NCBI RefSeq assembly: GCF_017635265.1
Contig: NZ_JAGBLU010000106.1
Location: 1-52,632 of the forward strand
DNA length: 52,632 bases
Reading direction: 5' to 3'
From: Butyrivibrio sp.
GTDB taxonomy: Bacteria; Bacillota; Clostridia; Lachnospirales; Lachnospiraceae
Made by a program: the position numbers and the translations under genes. Numbering within the stretch: the stretch's first letter is position 1; each line of letters starts with the position of its first letter. Under the pieces are notes generated by a model. It made no database searches, was not told the origin of the DNA, and was given only the letters and a program-made list of their open reading frames with translations. Below are positions 8,588 to 18,098 of this stretch, in pieces.

Positions 8588-9499
8588 TCAGCCTTTCACA
8601 GCGCCTACTACAACACCCTTAACAAAATACTTCTGAACAAAAGGATATATAACTACAATCGGAAGTATTCCTATAACAGCCATGGACATTCTGACCGCGT
8701 TACTGGGAAGTGATACCGCTCCCGTTCCTACCGCGATACTTGCGGCCCCGCTCTTTAAGTACTGAATATTATTCATGATCCTTATAAGAAGGTTCTGAAT
8801 ACCGTAGTACTGAGGCTTCTGAATGTAGTAAAGGGCATTTACCCAGTCATTCCAATAGATAAGGGCGGTGAAAAGAGATATCGTAGCTACTGTAGGTATT
8901 GCAAGTGGGAAGATGATCTTAAAGAAAATAGTAAGCTCACTTGCACCATCAATCTGAGCTGATTCTATAAGTGCCTCAGGAATGCTGTTGCTGTAATAAT
9001 TTCTTACCAGAAAAATATTGAAAGCACCGCACAGGTAATTTGGAATGATAAGGGCCCAGATAGTATTCTTTATATTAAAAACCTGTGTCCACATCATGTA
9101 TGAAGGAACCACACCACCATTAAAGAGCATTGTAAAGAAAACGAAGAAAGCAAGCGCGTTCTTATATTTAAAGTTTCTTCTGCTCATGGGGTAAGCGATC
9201 ATTGTGGTGATAAGTACACTTACGACAGTTCCTATTACTGTAACAAGGATTGAAATTCCGTATGCTCTGAAAATAGTTGAGCCCTGCTGGATCATATATA
9301 CATAAGCATCAGTGGACCACTTTTCAGGGAAAAATGAATATCCGTTTCTAAGAAGCGTTGTCTCATCAGTGAACGACGCTATCACAATAAGTATGATTGG
9401 TAAAAGAGCCATGACAGTCAAAATGCCGAGTACTATAGTTGCGACTGCCTTGAAATTCTTTGTATCAGATGCTCTTTTCATTTTCATAATGTTTTCCAT
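8588..9499 (-). CDS. LplC/YtcP-type ABC transporter permease
   Basis: A 303-residue permease of the CUT1 branch that pairs with LplB-type subunits. The cytoplasmic EAA loop reads ALIESAQIDGASELTIF with IIFPLAIP. The N-terminal segment carries the EETTLL/GYSFFPEKWS motif typical of YtcP-like proteins, and the C-terminus is the usual VKGVVVGAVKG. An AGGAG site precedes the start. It forms a permease pair with the gene at 9523. Unlike the pair at 13128-14938, this one has no adjacent solute-binding protein; the orphan lipoprotein at 21258-22796 is a candidate partner. Confidence 0.93.
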   Translation of the reverse strand: MENIMKMKRASDTKNFKAVATIVLGILTVMALLPIILIVIASFTDETTLLRNGYSFFPEKWSTDAYVYMIQQGSTIFRAYGISILVTVIGTVVSVLITTMIAYPMSRRNFKYKNALAFFVFFTMLFNGGVVPSYMMWTQVFNIKNTIWALIIPNYLCGAFNIFLVRNYYSNSIPEALIESAQIDGASELTIFFKIIFPLAIPTVATISLFTALIYWNDWVNALYYIQKPQYYGIQNLLIRIMNNIQYLKSGAASIAVGTGAVSLPSNAVRMSMAVIGILPIVVIYPFVQKYFVKGVVVGAVKG

Positions 9500-9522
9500 T
9501 TTCTATCTCCTATATCTGACTT

Positions 9523-10455
9523 TTAGAACAATGCATTGTCGCTATCAATCTTACGAACAAGTGCATTGGCTGAAACTACAATTATGAATCCAAGAAGTGA
9601 CTGGAATAGTCCTGCTGCCGCTGACATTCCTACATCATTAAGCTCCATAAGACCTCTGTATACGTATGTATCAATAGTCTGCGTTGTAGAATAAAGAGCT
9701 CCTGAATTCATTGGCACCTGATAAAAAAGTCCAAAGTCAGAGAAGAAAATTCTTCCAACTGCCATAAGTGTGAGAATGATAACTGTAGGCTTGAGCATAG
9801 GCAGTGTAATCCTGAATATCTGCTGAAGTTTGCTTGCTCCATCAAGGCTCGCTGCCTCAAATACTGACTTATCTATTCCCGCAATGGCTGCAAGATAGAT
9901 GATCGACTGATATCCCGCATTCTTCCACATCTGAACAAATATGAGGATAAATGGCCAATATTTCTTTTCCATGTACCAGGCAATATCCTCTTTTCCAAGA
10001 GCCTTCAGGATAGTATTGTTGATAAATCCGCTATCCGAGTTAAGGAATGCATACACCATATAAGCTATGATTACCCAGCTCATCAGATTAGGTAAAAGAA
10101 GCGCAGACTGGAAAAACTTTGTTCTAATAGAATCTCCCAGAGCATTTAAAAATATCGCAATGGTAATCGCAAGTATAGTTCCTATCACAATAAAAGCCAG
10201 ATTATAAAGTATGGTGTTTCTCGTCATTATAAATGCATCTTTTGTTTGGAAAAGAAATTTGAAATTATCGAATCCATTCCACGGGCTTTTCCATACGCCT
10301 TTTTTGTAACTAAACTTCTTAAAAGCAAGGAAAATACCGAACATTGGAATGTAGTTATTGATCAGTAGATAAATTATACCCGGGGCCGCTATCAGAAGAA
10401 GTGGACCGGATTTTGCATATTTTGTTTTAACTTTGCTTTTTTTCATATCAGACAT
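9523..10455 (-). CDS. LplB-type ABC transporter permease
   Basis: A 310-residue permease whose N-terminal pattern LLLIAAPGIIYLLINNYIPM and the following FLAFKKFSYKKG are characteristic of LplB/YteP subunits. The EAA loop is FEAASLDGASKLQQIF with ITLPMLKP. I chose the ATG at 10455 (MSDMKKSK), preceded by AAAGGAG; the longer reading from 10521 would begin inside the end of the MFS gene. It ends 24 bases before the second permease. The pair would form the channel of a complex-oligosaccharide importer powered by an ATPase encoded elsewhere. Confidence 0.92.
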   Translation of the reverse strand: MSDMKKSKVKTKYAKSGPLLLIAAPGIIYLLINNYIPMFGIFLAFKKFSYKKGVWKSPWNGFDNFKFLFQTKDAFIMTRNTILYNLAFIVIGTILAITIAIFLNALGDSIRTKFFQSALLLPNLMSWVIIAYMVYAFLNSDSGFINNTILKALGKEDIAWYMEKKYWPFILIFVQMWKNAGYQSIIYLAAIAGIDKSVFEAASLDGASKLQQIFRITLPMLKPTVIILTLMAVGRIFFSDFGLFYQVPMNSGALYSTTQTIDTYVYRGLMELNDVGMSAAAGLFQSLLGFIIVVSANALVRKIDSDNALF

Positions 10456-10511
10456 AACTCGTCTCCTTTCCTGACTATAATCAGTATAAGGAAGACGAGC
10501 CGTCTTTTCTT

Positions 10512-11711
10512 TCAAAAACAAGTTCTGTTTTTTTGATTTTGAGATTTGGTTCTTCCATTAAAACTATAAACAATAAAATAACCGGTTGCTGCTACCAAAA
10601 GGAATCCACAGAAATAAAAAATAAGTGAATATCCTTTAATCCCAACAAATGCACCAATAATCGCCCCTCCAATTATTGGTCCGATTCCCTGACAAATATC
10701 TCCTCCAAGATAAAAAGTACTGGTAGCTACCCCGCTTCTATCTTTTCCGAGTTTAGCAACACACCCTGCCTGTAAGGATGGCTGAGCAGCCCCCTGACCA
10801 ATAGCCCTTATTGCTGCAGTTATTAGTATTGATATGTATGTTGTGCTACTTCCTAATAGAAACATAGATATTGTTCCAAGAAATAGCCCCGGAATTACCG
10901 TGTAGCATATTCCTTTTTTATCCATAAGTTTGCCGGAAAGAGGTCTTGTTATAAATAAAACAACTGCATATACAGAGTAATATGCACTAATTCCCTTTAT
11001 ACCAAGTTCATCTGTGAACATTACAAGATATGAAGCTATAACTCCATTTGCAAAAGAAAACATTCCTGCTACATATGTATACGGAATTGCTTCAGGTGCT
11101 ATTATGTCTGTAAATTTTACTTTTCGCAGCGTGCATTTCTTTTCCTGTTCATCCAAGATGTATGACAACGCTACTGCCAGCAGTGTCAGGCCCGCTGCTA
11201 TCAAAAATGTTCCCTTCATCCCGATAGTTTCAGATAGAACCAGTCCAACACCTGGGGCTACAGCAGATCCTATAACCATTCCTAGTCCAATATATCCAAT
11301 CCCTTCTCCCATTCGTTTTTTAGGAATCATCCTGGCAGCCATGGACATCTGACAGGTTCCGCTAAATGCAAATCCTATTCCATTTAGAATTCTGAATAAA
11401 ATCAGCATTTGGCTATTAGTTGTTATTGCAAATCCCAAAAGACCAACACACATAAGAAAGTAACTGATTCTAAGAAGTTTCTTGTTGTTTACTCTGTCTG
11501 CAATAACTCCGCTAATAGGCCTACATATAAGTGATGTCAATGAAAACAGTCCTACGATCACACCTGCAAATGTAATACTTATTCCTATACTTACAAGATA
11601 TTTTGAGAGAGTTGTTGCTATCATATAGAAGGAAAAAGAGCCTGCCAAGTTTATTAGTAGCAAAACCACAAACTGTCTGTTCCAAAGTCTTATATCATTT
11701 TCAACTCTCAT
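10512..11711 (-). CDS. Major facilitator superfamily transporter
   Basis: A 399-residue carrier with about 12 hydrophobic segments. The MFS signature between segments 2 and 3 is seen as ISGVIADRVNNKKLLR and its counterpart in the second half as PLSGKLMDKKG. It starts with an ATGA overlap with the carboxylesterase stop, so the two are translationally coupled. That suggests it carries a substrate or product of the esterase, for example exporting a released acid or importing an ester. Direction and ligand cannot be told from sequence. Confidence 0.9.
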   Translation of the reverse strand: MRVENDIRLWNRQFVVLLLINLAGSFSFYMIATTLSKYLVSIGISITFAGVIVGLFSLTSLICRPISGVIADRVNNKKLLRISYFLMCVGLLGFAITTNSQMLILFRILNGIGFAFSGTCQMSMAARMIPKKRMGEGIGYIGLGMVIGSAVAPGVGLVLSETIGMKGTFLIAAGLTLLAVALSYILDEQEKKCTLRKVKFTDIIAPEAIPYTYVAGMFSFANGVIASYLVMFTDELGIKGISAYYSVYAVVLFITRPLSGKLMDKKGICYTVIPGLFLGTISMFLLGSSTTYISILITAAIRAIGQGAAQPSLQAGCVAKLGKDRSGVATSTFYLGGDICQGIGPIIGGAIIGAFVGIKGYSLIFYFCGFLLVAATGYFIVYSFNGRTKSQNQKNRTCF

Positions 11712-13120
11712 TGCTCACCTAAGATTTTCTTTAAATTTTCTAATATTTTTCCTTCTCTCTCATTCATCTTTAGTAGATTGGGATGTATTTCTGATCTGCA
11801 CTCCGGAACACAAAGCCTCATGGTATACCCCTCTTTGCCAAATGTTTTCCACTTTGGCATATTGTCCCCATTGGGATCACCGTATTTTGCAAAGTTTGAC
11901 CAATAGCTCAACATAGTCTCAGAGAGTTTATAATCATCTTCTGTATATGGTCTCCAGGTATCATCAAGTGTCCCAAAAACATATCTGTTGTCACAGGAAT
12001 GAGGGGTACCAATATCATCTCCCGGCTGAGGTCTGTCAAAGCAGTAAACATAAGGTTCTTTTAACCCATGTGCTATTAATTGTCTTCCAAGGAGCCTTGC
12101 CGATGGAGCCATGTCGTTCCCAAAAACAGAAGTTATATCCGGGTTGTAGCCTTCATCAACTGTTGTTCCCATTAGATAATCTACATTGTGCATATTACCT
12201 TTGAAAGCACATGCTTCGATAGATTCCGGCACAACATATCCATCACCATAGACATTAAAAGTATTTAAAAAACTTGTTTTAACAAATTCAATATTGTTCT
12301 GTTCAAGGTCCTGCCAGGGCATTTTTCTCATTTCTTCTATAGACTTGCATCCACAAAAGTGCATAAATTCTTCGCCTCTTACTTCCATCTGCTCTCTTGT
12401 AACTATCCCGAATGTTGTGAATAATCCTCCACCGGAATGCATGGCTGCGTGTTGAAAAAGCCCCTTTGTTAGAGTACTGCAACATATTGCCTGAACAGCC
12501 CTGGCCCCACCGGATTGACCAAATATGGTAATATTTTCAGGATCACCACCAAAGCCTTTAATATTTTCTTTTACCCATCTAATGGCCATGATCTGATCCA
12601 TGATTCCGTAATTGCCACTGGCATTGTTTCCACTTTCTTTGGCCAGTTCCTTGTTTACATAAAAGCCAAAAACATTAAGTCTGTAGTTGATAGTTACAAC
12701 TATGCAGCCTTTTTCACAAAATCCATCGCCACAGTATTCATAACAGGATCCGTACCAGGCCTGAAGACCTCCTCCATGGATATATACCATAACAGGAAGC
12801 ATATCATCAGGACTATTTGCCGGAGTGTACACATTAAGATAAAGGCAATCCTCATCCATCTGCGGAGGATATGCATATCCTGGCGTTTTCGTTATAACAT
12901 GGCCTGTTTCATCATGCATGCTAAAAGAAGCCTGCGGTGAAACCGGTCCAAAATTATCACACTTCCTTATCTTCTCCTCGTAATCCGGCTCCTGTGGAAA
13001 TTTGAATCTTCTATCGCCAATTGGAGGTTTTGCGTATGGAATTCCCTTAAACAAAGCAAATCCAGCGGGACTTTTTACGCTTTCAAGCTTTCCATATTTT
13101 GTATCTACTTCTTTAATCAT
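11708..13120 (-). CDS. Type B carboxylesterase
   Basis: A 470-residue member of the carboxylesterase/cholinesterase family. It has the N-terminal AGFALFKGIPYAKPPIGDRRF block, the oxyanion HGGG at about 115-118, and the elbow FGQSGGA with Ser203, where many relatives have GESAGA. The His segment is TPHSCDNRYVFG. No signal peptide is seen, so it acts in the cytoplasm. It lies 7 bases after an LplC-type permease and overlaps the MFS gene. In gut and rumen bacteria such enzymes cleave aryl or acyl esters; the substrate here is unknown, but the surroundings favour an imported plant ester. Confidence 0.92.
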   Translation of the reverse strand: MIKEVDTKYGKLESVKSPAGFALFKGIPYAKPPIGDRRFKFPQEPDYEEKIRKCDNFGPVSPQASFSMHDETGHVITKTPGYAYPPQMDEDCLYLNVYTPANSPDDMLPVMVYIHGGGLQAWYGSCYEYCGDGFCEKGCIVVTINYRLNVFGFYVNKELAKESGNNASGNYGIMDQIMAIRWVKENIKGFGGDPENITIFGQSGGARAVQAICCSTLTKGLFQHAAMHSGGGLFTTFGIVTREQMEVRGEEFMHFCGCKSIEEMRKMPWQDLEQNNIEFVKTSFLNTFNVYGDGYVVPESIEACAFKGNMHNVDYLMGTTVDEGYNPDITSVFGNDMAPSARLLGRQLIAHGLKEPYVYCFDRPQPGDDIGTPHSCDNRYVFGTLDDTWRPYTEDDYKLSETMLSYWSNFAKYGDPNGDNMPKWKTFGKEGYTMRLCVPECRSEIHPNLLKMNEREGKILENLKKILGEQ

Positions 13121-13127
13121 CTTGTCT

Positions 13128-14015
13128 TTATCCTTTCACTCCACCTACAACTATTCCCTTAACAAAAGCTTTTTGAACAAACGGATAGATAATTATCACA
13201 GGCGCAAGTGCTATTACTGCGATTGCCATCCTGATCCCCGTACTTGGCAGGCTACCCGCAGCAGCCCCTCCTTGAGAGGCTGCCTGAGTAGAAAGAAATT
13301 GGACATTATTGATCATGGTATTTAAAACATTTTGAATACCATAAAGATTTGTTTTCATCAAAAGAAAATACAATCCATTTTGCCAGTCATTCCAATATGC
13401 CAGTCCCACCATCATTCCAACAGTAGCAATTATTGGTTTTGATAATGGAAATACTACTTTATTAAGAATCTGTAATTCAGTTGCTCCATCAAGCTTTGCT
13501 GCTTCTAAAAGCGATTCAGGAATATTATTCACAAAAAAGTTTTTCATGATAATAACGTTGAAAGCGTTCATCATTAGATTTGGGACCAGAAGCGCAAAAT
13601 AAGTATCGCGTATATGAAAAATCTGAGTCCACATCATGTACGAAGAAACCAATCCTCCATTAAATAGCATTGTAAAAAACACCATGAACAATATAATATT
13701 CCGTCCCTTCAAATCTTTCTTGGACAAGGGATATGCCAGAAATGTTGTCAAAAAAAGATTTACAAAAGTTCCTATAGCTGTTACGGAAATGGTTATAAGA
13801 TACGCTCTCAAAATAACATTTCCGCTGAACAGAATGTATTTGTACGCATACAAACTAAAAACCTGTGGAACAAAAGAATATCCGTTTAGTATAAGTGTCT
13901 GTTCTTCTGTTATCGATGCCATAAACACCAGAAAGATTGGAAGAACGCTAAAAAGAGCTAGTAGGGAGAGGATCACATTTACAAATATTTTGAATGACTT
14001 TTTATTTGTTATCAT
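13128..14015 (-). CDS. LplC/YtcP-type ABC transporter permease
   Basis: A 295-residue permease closely resembling that at 8588-9499: the same EEQTLILNGYSFVPQ segment, an EAA loop LLEAAKLDGATELQIL with VVFPLSKP, and the VKGIVVGGVKG ending. It starts after an AGGAG site, 11 bases beyond the LplB partner. Together with 14027-14938 and the lipoprotein 14950-16512 it completes an LplABC-type importer without its own ATPase. Two such permease pairs in one transcript suggest the locus takes up two related oligosaccharides or arose by duplication. Confidence 0.93.
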   Translation of the reverse strand: MITNKKSFKIFVNVILSLLALFSVLPIFLVFMASITEEQTLILNGYSFVPQVFSLYAYKYILFSGNVILRAYLITISVTAIGTFVNLFLTTFLAYPLSKKDLKGRNIILFMVFFTMLFNGGLVSSYMMWTQIFHIRDTYFALLVPNLMMNAFNVIIMKNFFVNNIPESLLEAAKLDGATELQILNKVVFPLSKPIIATVGMMVGLAYWNDWQNGLYFLLMKTNLYGIQNVLNTMINNVQFLSTQAASQGGAAAGSLPSTGIRMAIAVIALAPVIIIYPFVQKAFVKGIVVGGVKG

Positions 14016-14026
14016 ATTATTCTCTC

Positions 14027-14938
14027 CTAAAATAATGCATTTTCTTTGTCTATTTTCTTTGTCAGGGCATTAGCTCCCAAAATGAGCAAGAATCCAAGAA
14101 CAGACTGCATAAAGCTTGCTGCCGATGATCTGCCGATATCATTTGATTGCATAAGGCCCCTGAATACATAGGTATCAATGGTGTTTGTCACATTAAATAA
14201 CAATCCATTATTCATTGGCACCTGATAAAAGAGACCAAAATCAGAATGGAACACTCTTCCAAGGCTTAAAAGAACTAATGTAATTATTGTGGGTTTAAGA
14301 AGCGGTAATGTTATCTTAGTGATCTGTTTCCAAATGGACGCACCATCCACTACTGCTGCTTCATAATAAGTCTTGTCTATTCCTATGATCATAGCGAAGT
14401 AGATTATTGTGTTATATCCAAAGGTTTTCCATAGATATACTATTATCAATATGTAAGGCCAATACTTAGGATCTGAATACCAGCTTATTTTCTCAAGTCC
14501 AAGCTTTTCAAGTATCCCTGAATTTATAAGTCCCGCATCTCCCGCAAGAAAAGCGTACACCACATAACTCAAAAGGACACTGGATAAAAGAAATGGCAAC
14601 AGAATTGTAGTCTGATACACTTTAAGTACTGTCTTCCTGGTCACTTCAGCCAAAAGAATTCCCACGATAATAGACACAATAGTACCCAGAAAAATGAAGG
14701 CTAGATTATAACCTATGGTATTTCTGAAAATTATAAATGCATCTTTCGTCTTAAAAAGATAAACAAAGTTGCTAAAACCAACCCAGTCACTTTTAAATAT
14801 TCCCTTGGAATAGTCAATTTTCTTAAAAGCAATTACCAGTCCAAAAAGCGGAATATAATTATTTATGATCAGGTACAAAAGTCCCGGCACCATCATCAGA
14901 TACAATGGCAGATTTTTGATCGTATTTCTTTTTTTCAT
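14027..14938 (-). CDS. LplB-type ABC transporter permease
   Basis: A 303-residue LplB-type subunit with the family pattern MVPGLLYLIINNYIPLFG and VIAFKKIDYSKG at its N-terminus and an EAA loop YYEAAVVDGASIWKQI with ITLPLLKP. It is paralogous to 9523-10455. It lies 11 bases after the solute-binding lipoprotein gene and 11 before the LplC partner, a tight operon arrangement. The AAAGGTG ribosome site is 5 bases from the ATG. Confidence 0.93.
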   Translation of the reverse strand: MKKRNTIKNLPLYLMMVPGLLYLIINNYIPLFGLVIAFKKIDYSKGIFKSDWVGFSNFVYLFKTKDAFIIFRNTIGYNLAFIFLGTIVSIIVGILLAEVTRKTVLKVYQTTILLPFLLSSVLLSYVVYAFLAGDAGLINSGILEKLGLEKISWYSDPKYWPYILIIVYLWKTFGYNTIIYFAMIIGIDKTYYEAAVVDGASIWKQITKITLPLLKPTIITLVLLSLGRVFHSDFGLFYQVPMNNGLLFNVTNTIDTYVFRGLMQSNDIGRSSAASFMQSVLGFLLILGANALTKKIDKENALF

Positions 14939-14949
14939 AGATTCACCTT

Positions 14950-16512
14950 TTACTTATTTGCAAGATATTCATCAAGCTGGCGCTGCTTTTCCTCTATGAT
15001 TTTGTCAATTCCAGCACTCTCAAGTGCACTTAAAAATTCCTGGTATGATGCATCCATATCTGATGGAACTCCGCATTCCAAAGCAGGTCTGTACTGTGCC
15101 ACTACATTTGCACATGCTGAAATCTCGTTTTCAACAGCTGTACTGTCAAATGCAAATCCAAAGGCATCCGAATACTCAACTGAATTGTTTGCTTCAACCA
15201 TGATTTCGTAATAATCAGGGTCAGACTCAAACGGAATTGAGATTGTGCAGTTAGGCCATGTCCATGAAACTCCCATTGACCAACCGGTTGTAGTCATGTC
15301 TTTTCCGTCAATATAAGCTGCTGTTCCATCTTCAAGAATCTGATAATGAACATTCTCAACACCAAGACACAGAAGGTTCTCAATATCAGGATCAACAGTC
15401 ATAAGATAAAGAAAAGCTGCTGCCTTATCAGGATTCTTACATGTTGGAGCTACGCAATACCACCAGTCAGGTGAAGTAACAGTTCTATCCATGATAGATA
15501 CACTTATGCACTCAACTCCATAGTTGGTAGTAGAATAATTACCATTTGAAGCTGCGTCATAATGAATAGCAAAGCATCCCAGGCACTTTCCACTTGGGAG
15601 ATAATCACCTGGTCTGTCAACCACATTAAGCGGATCATCCATTGTGATGCCAATCTCTTTCCACTTTTTGAAATATTCAACCATATTCTTGTAGTCGTCA
15701 GTTGCATAGTAGTTCACTACAGTTTTATCATCGTCTGCCAAAAGCCCTCCAAGAATATTGGGATCTCCCATGTTATCTACACGTCCAACAAAAGCCTGAT
15801 TATTAAGTCCTGCTGAACTTGTTCCAACCAGCGCCTTATCGGGATAATCTGCCTTTACCTTTTCAAAAAATTCCGTAAGCTGGTCAAGCGTTATAGCATC
15901 ACCATTCTGAAGTCCATATTTATCGCCTATTTCTTTAGTTGTTGTGTATACCGGAAATCCTGCGAAGTTCAGATATCTTGTAAGACCGTAAGTAGTTCCA
16001 TTTATTTTTCCACAGTTATATACACTCTCTGTAATAGCTGCTTTCATCTCTTCTTCATATGGTGCAAGATACTCATCCAGTGCAATAGCCTGACCGTTAT
16101 TTACTACACTGCTTAACGTGCTCCATCGTCCCGTAAAATAGATATCAACAAGATCATCTCCACCTGAGAGCAATAACGACATCTGTTGCTGCATGTTTCC
16201 GTAAATTATTGGAACAAACTCAATGTTACATCCGATTTTTTCTCTGGTAATCTTACTTATTTCCTCTTCAACTGTTGCCTTATCGGTTGGTTCATTAATG
16301 CAGAGTACACTCACCTTGATTGTTGGATAATCTTCAGGGTTTATACTTACATTTTCTACTGTTGTAGCAGTATTTTCCGAGGTTTCCACATCCGATGTTT
16401 CTGAAGTCCCTGTTGTTGATGTAGTACCTTGACTTCCACATCCCCAAAGAAAAGTTGACATTACCACCGTGGCTGATGCACAGCACAACCACTTTTTAAA
16501 CTTTGTTTTCAT
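14950..16512 (-). CDS. LplA-type solute-binding lipoprotein
   Basis: A large extracellular binding lipoprotein, 520 residues from the chosen start. The leader MKTKFKKWLCCASATVVMS ends in a lipobox LWGC, followed by a Thr/Ser/Glu-rich linker. The binding fold starts near YPTIKVSVLCINEPTDK, with EEISKITREKIG typical of LplA-like proteins. I chose ATG 16512 after AAAGGAG; the frame continues 21 codons upstream without a ribosome site. It is the first gene of the long run ending at 5536 and so the likely substrate detector of the locus. It is similar in type to the orphan lipoprotein at 21258-22796. Confidence 0.93.
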   Translation of the reverse strand: MKTKFKKWLCCASATVVMSTFLWGCGSQGTTSTTGTSETSDVETSENTATTVENVSINPEDYPTIKVSVLCINEPTDKATVEEEISKITREKIGCNIEFVPIIYGNMQQQMSLLLSGGDDLVDIYFTGRWSTLSSVVNNGQAIALDEYLAPYEEEMKAAITESVYNCGKINGTTYGLTRYLNFAGFPVYTTTKEIGDKYGLQNGDAITLDQLTEFFEKVKADYPDKALVGTSSAGLNNQAFVGRVDNMGDPNILGGLLADDDKTVVNYYATDDYKNMVEYFKKWKEIGITMDDPLNVVDRPGDYLPSGKCLGCFAIHYDAASNGNYSTTNYGVECISVSIMDRTVTSPDWWYCVAPTCKNPDKAAAFLYLMTVDPDIENLLCLGVENVHYQILEDGTAAYIDGKDMTTTGWSMGVSWTWPNCTISIPFESDPDYYEIMVEANNSVEYSDAFGFAFDSTAVENEISACANVVAQYRPALECGVPSDMDASYQEFLSALESAGIDKIIEEKQRQLDEYLANK

Positions 16513-16617
16513 ATTCCCTTCTCCTTTCTTTTGGAAACCATCGCAGTAATCCCCTAACACGCTGATTTCCCGCAAGTTTTCTTGCTAATATAGAAAGTAT
16601 ATGGAGGATTGAAATGA

Positions 16618-16656
16618 ATTATAATAACTTCAAAGAAACCTTGTGCATGGTGCACA
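16618..16656 (-). promoter_or_regulatory. Promoter and candidate operator of the esterase-importer run
   Basis: A consensus -10 TATAAT lies at 16618-16623 on the minus strand, about 105 bases before the lipoprotein start. The -35 position has no consensus hexamer; instead a perfect inverted repeat TGTGCA-TGG-TGCACA (16642-16656) covers it. A symmetrical site replacing the -35 box fits a dimeric regulator binding site. Candidates are the PucR-type, LysR-type and YesN proteins encoded nearby; the sequence does not say which. Confidence 0.5.
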
Positions 16657-16679
16657 TTCATATGTTTTTATCGCATAAA

Positions 16680-16792
16680 TCGAGTAGGCTGACTCCTACT
16701 CGATTTCGCACACGAACATTCCGCACTTAGTGCTCCATGTTCTTACGACCGGCAAATGAATTTGTATGCAAGCATCCATTCGCTTGCCGGTC
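16680..16792. repeat. Structured intergenic element with three hairpins
   Basis: Three consecutive inverted repeats fill this stretch. The first has 9-bp arms TCGAGTAGG/CCTACTCGA (16680-16703). The second pairs GAACAT/ATGTTC around GCAC/GTGC (16714-16742). The third has 9-bp arms GACCGGCAA/TTGCCGGTC (16747-16792) with further inner pairing. It lies between the PucR-type gene terminator and the importer promoter, so it need not be in either mRNA. A 27-codon frame (16696-16779, minus, beginning MDACIQIHLPVV) runs through it but has no ribosome site. The layout resembles a dispersed intergenic repeat or a small structured RNA; I cannot decide between them. Confidence 0.55.
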
Positions 16793-16800
16793 TTGTGCAA

Positions 16801-16830
16801 CAAAAAAGAACTGTGATTTTTCTCACAGTC
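16801..16830 (-). terminator. Rho-independent terminator of the PucR-type gene
   Basis: On the minus strand, GACTGTGA and TCACAGTT form a hairpin with a short loop, followed by a T-rich run (TTCTTTTTTG). It begins about 13 bases after the PucR-type stop codon, so it ends that transcript. Confidence 0.85.
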
Positions 16831-16842
16831 CTCAAAAAGCCA

Positions 16843-18072
16843 CTATTTCATAATATTTCCCACATAATCTCTGTAATACATAACAATATTACATGACAAG
16901 AATAGATTATACAGAAGCCGGTTGTCATCTAATTTTAGTGCAGTCAGCTCTTTTATACGATTCAATTTGTTCAGTATAGTGTTTCTGTGAAAAAACATAT
17001 CTTTAGCAGTTTCAGTAACATTACAGTTATGGGTTATGTAGGAATAAAGAACATCCAATAAGTCAGTATGATTCTGAAAATCATGTATCATAAGCGTCCA
17101 TACGGCAGGATGAGTAAGATAAACTATATTGGAATGTCCTACATGCTTGATATAACTTTCAAAAGCCAGGTCTATCAATTGAAAGCATGAATTTTCAAGA
17201 TGGGGATAAATATTGTTGTATTTTGGCTTAAGTCCCATTTTCTCAGAAATATCAAGGACTGATCTGGCATTAAAATACAATGTGTAAAGATGTTCTATCG
17301 CTCTGCTTGAATTGCTAATACCTGCATGCAAATGATAATGCTCAAGCATTTCAGAAAGCATTCCGTAATCAAATTCAAATTGTGGATAAACTCCGTCCCA
17401 TTTGTCCTTTTGGGATTGGGTATGAATTATAATAAATTCTTGGGTTTTTCTGTAATAGAATACATTCATATCCGGAAATAGCTGACTTATAGAGAACAAT
17501 ATCTTCTTAATGGTTCTTTCATCTAAAGTCTTGCCGTCTTCATTTCCGCTTTGCGATTCATTTTGAAAATACCTTACAACAAATATGGCCATATAATTGC
17601 CAAGCCTATGAGGAAGAAGCATTGCCTTCTCTGCTGTATCAGATTTATTGTCAGTCTTATTAGCTATTACCGTATCCCAGAATTTTGAGCATATCTCTTC
17701 TGCTGATATTTGTAAGTGTTTTTGCTTGTTGAGATTGGCAATACGGTTAAAAAAATTTTTTTCGGAAATTGATAAGATCAAAACGTTACTTCTTATCTCT
17801 TTTACTTTATCAATTGAAATTTCATCAGCTGAATTAAAAAGCACAAAGAGTGTATTTGTATTCTTAGATTGAAGTATTGGATAGAGACTTTCAAAACAGG
17901 AATAATCTCCTGCATAAATTGTGCAGAATACGTTATTAGATGAAATGATGGTGCTCATCCCCGGATATAAATATCTGATTCCATCGTAAAGATTACAGTT
18001 AAGCTCAGTGGTTAAAATGTTTTTATATACTATCTCCGTATTGAAAATATTGATAAATTCAGAAATGTTCAT
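16843..18072 (-). CDS. PucR/CdaR-type transcriptional regulator
   Basis: A 409-residue protein with the C-terminal helix-turn-helix of the PucR/CdaR group, seen at about 350-400 as THNCNVTETAKDMFFHRNTI followed by LNRIKELT. The N-terminal ~130 residues and the middle region (a GGDEF-like remnant is usual in the family) show no signature I can name with confidence. Relatives sense sugar acids, purines or aromatic compounds and act on neighbouring genes. It follows the LysR gene by 26 bases, so both regulators are probably on one transcript, and it precedes the importer run it may control. Confidence 0.82.
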   Translation of the reverse strand: MNISEFINIFNTEIVYKNILTTELNCNLYDGIRYLYPGMSTIISSNNVFCTIYAGDYSCFESLYPILQSKNTNTLFVLFNSADEISIDKVKEIRSNVLILSISEKNFFNRIANLNKQKHLQISAEEICSKFWDTVIANKTDNKSDTAEKAMLLPHRLGNYMAIFVVRYFQNESQSGNEDGKTLDERTIKKILFSISQLFPDMNVFYYRKTQEFIIIHTQSQKDKWDGVYPQFEFDYGMLSEMLEHYHLHAGISNSSRAIEHLYTLYFNARSVLDISEKMGLKPKYNNIYPHLENSCFQLIDLAFESYIKHVGHSNIVYLTHPAVWTLMIHDFQNHTDLLDVLYSYITHNCNVTETAKDMFFHRNTILNKLNRIKELTALKLDDNRLLYNLFLSCNIVMYYRDYVGNIMK

Positions 18073-18098
18073 AGTGCCCTCACGCCAAGAATCATATA

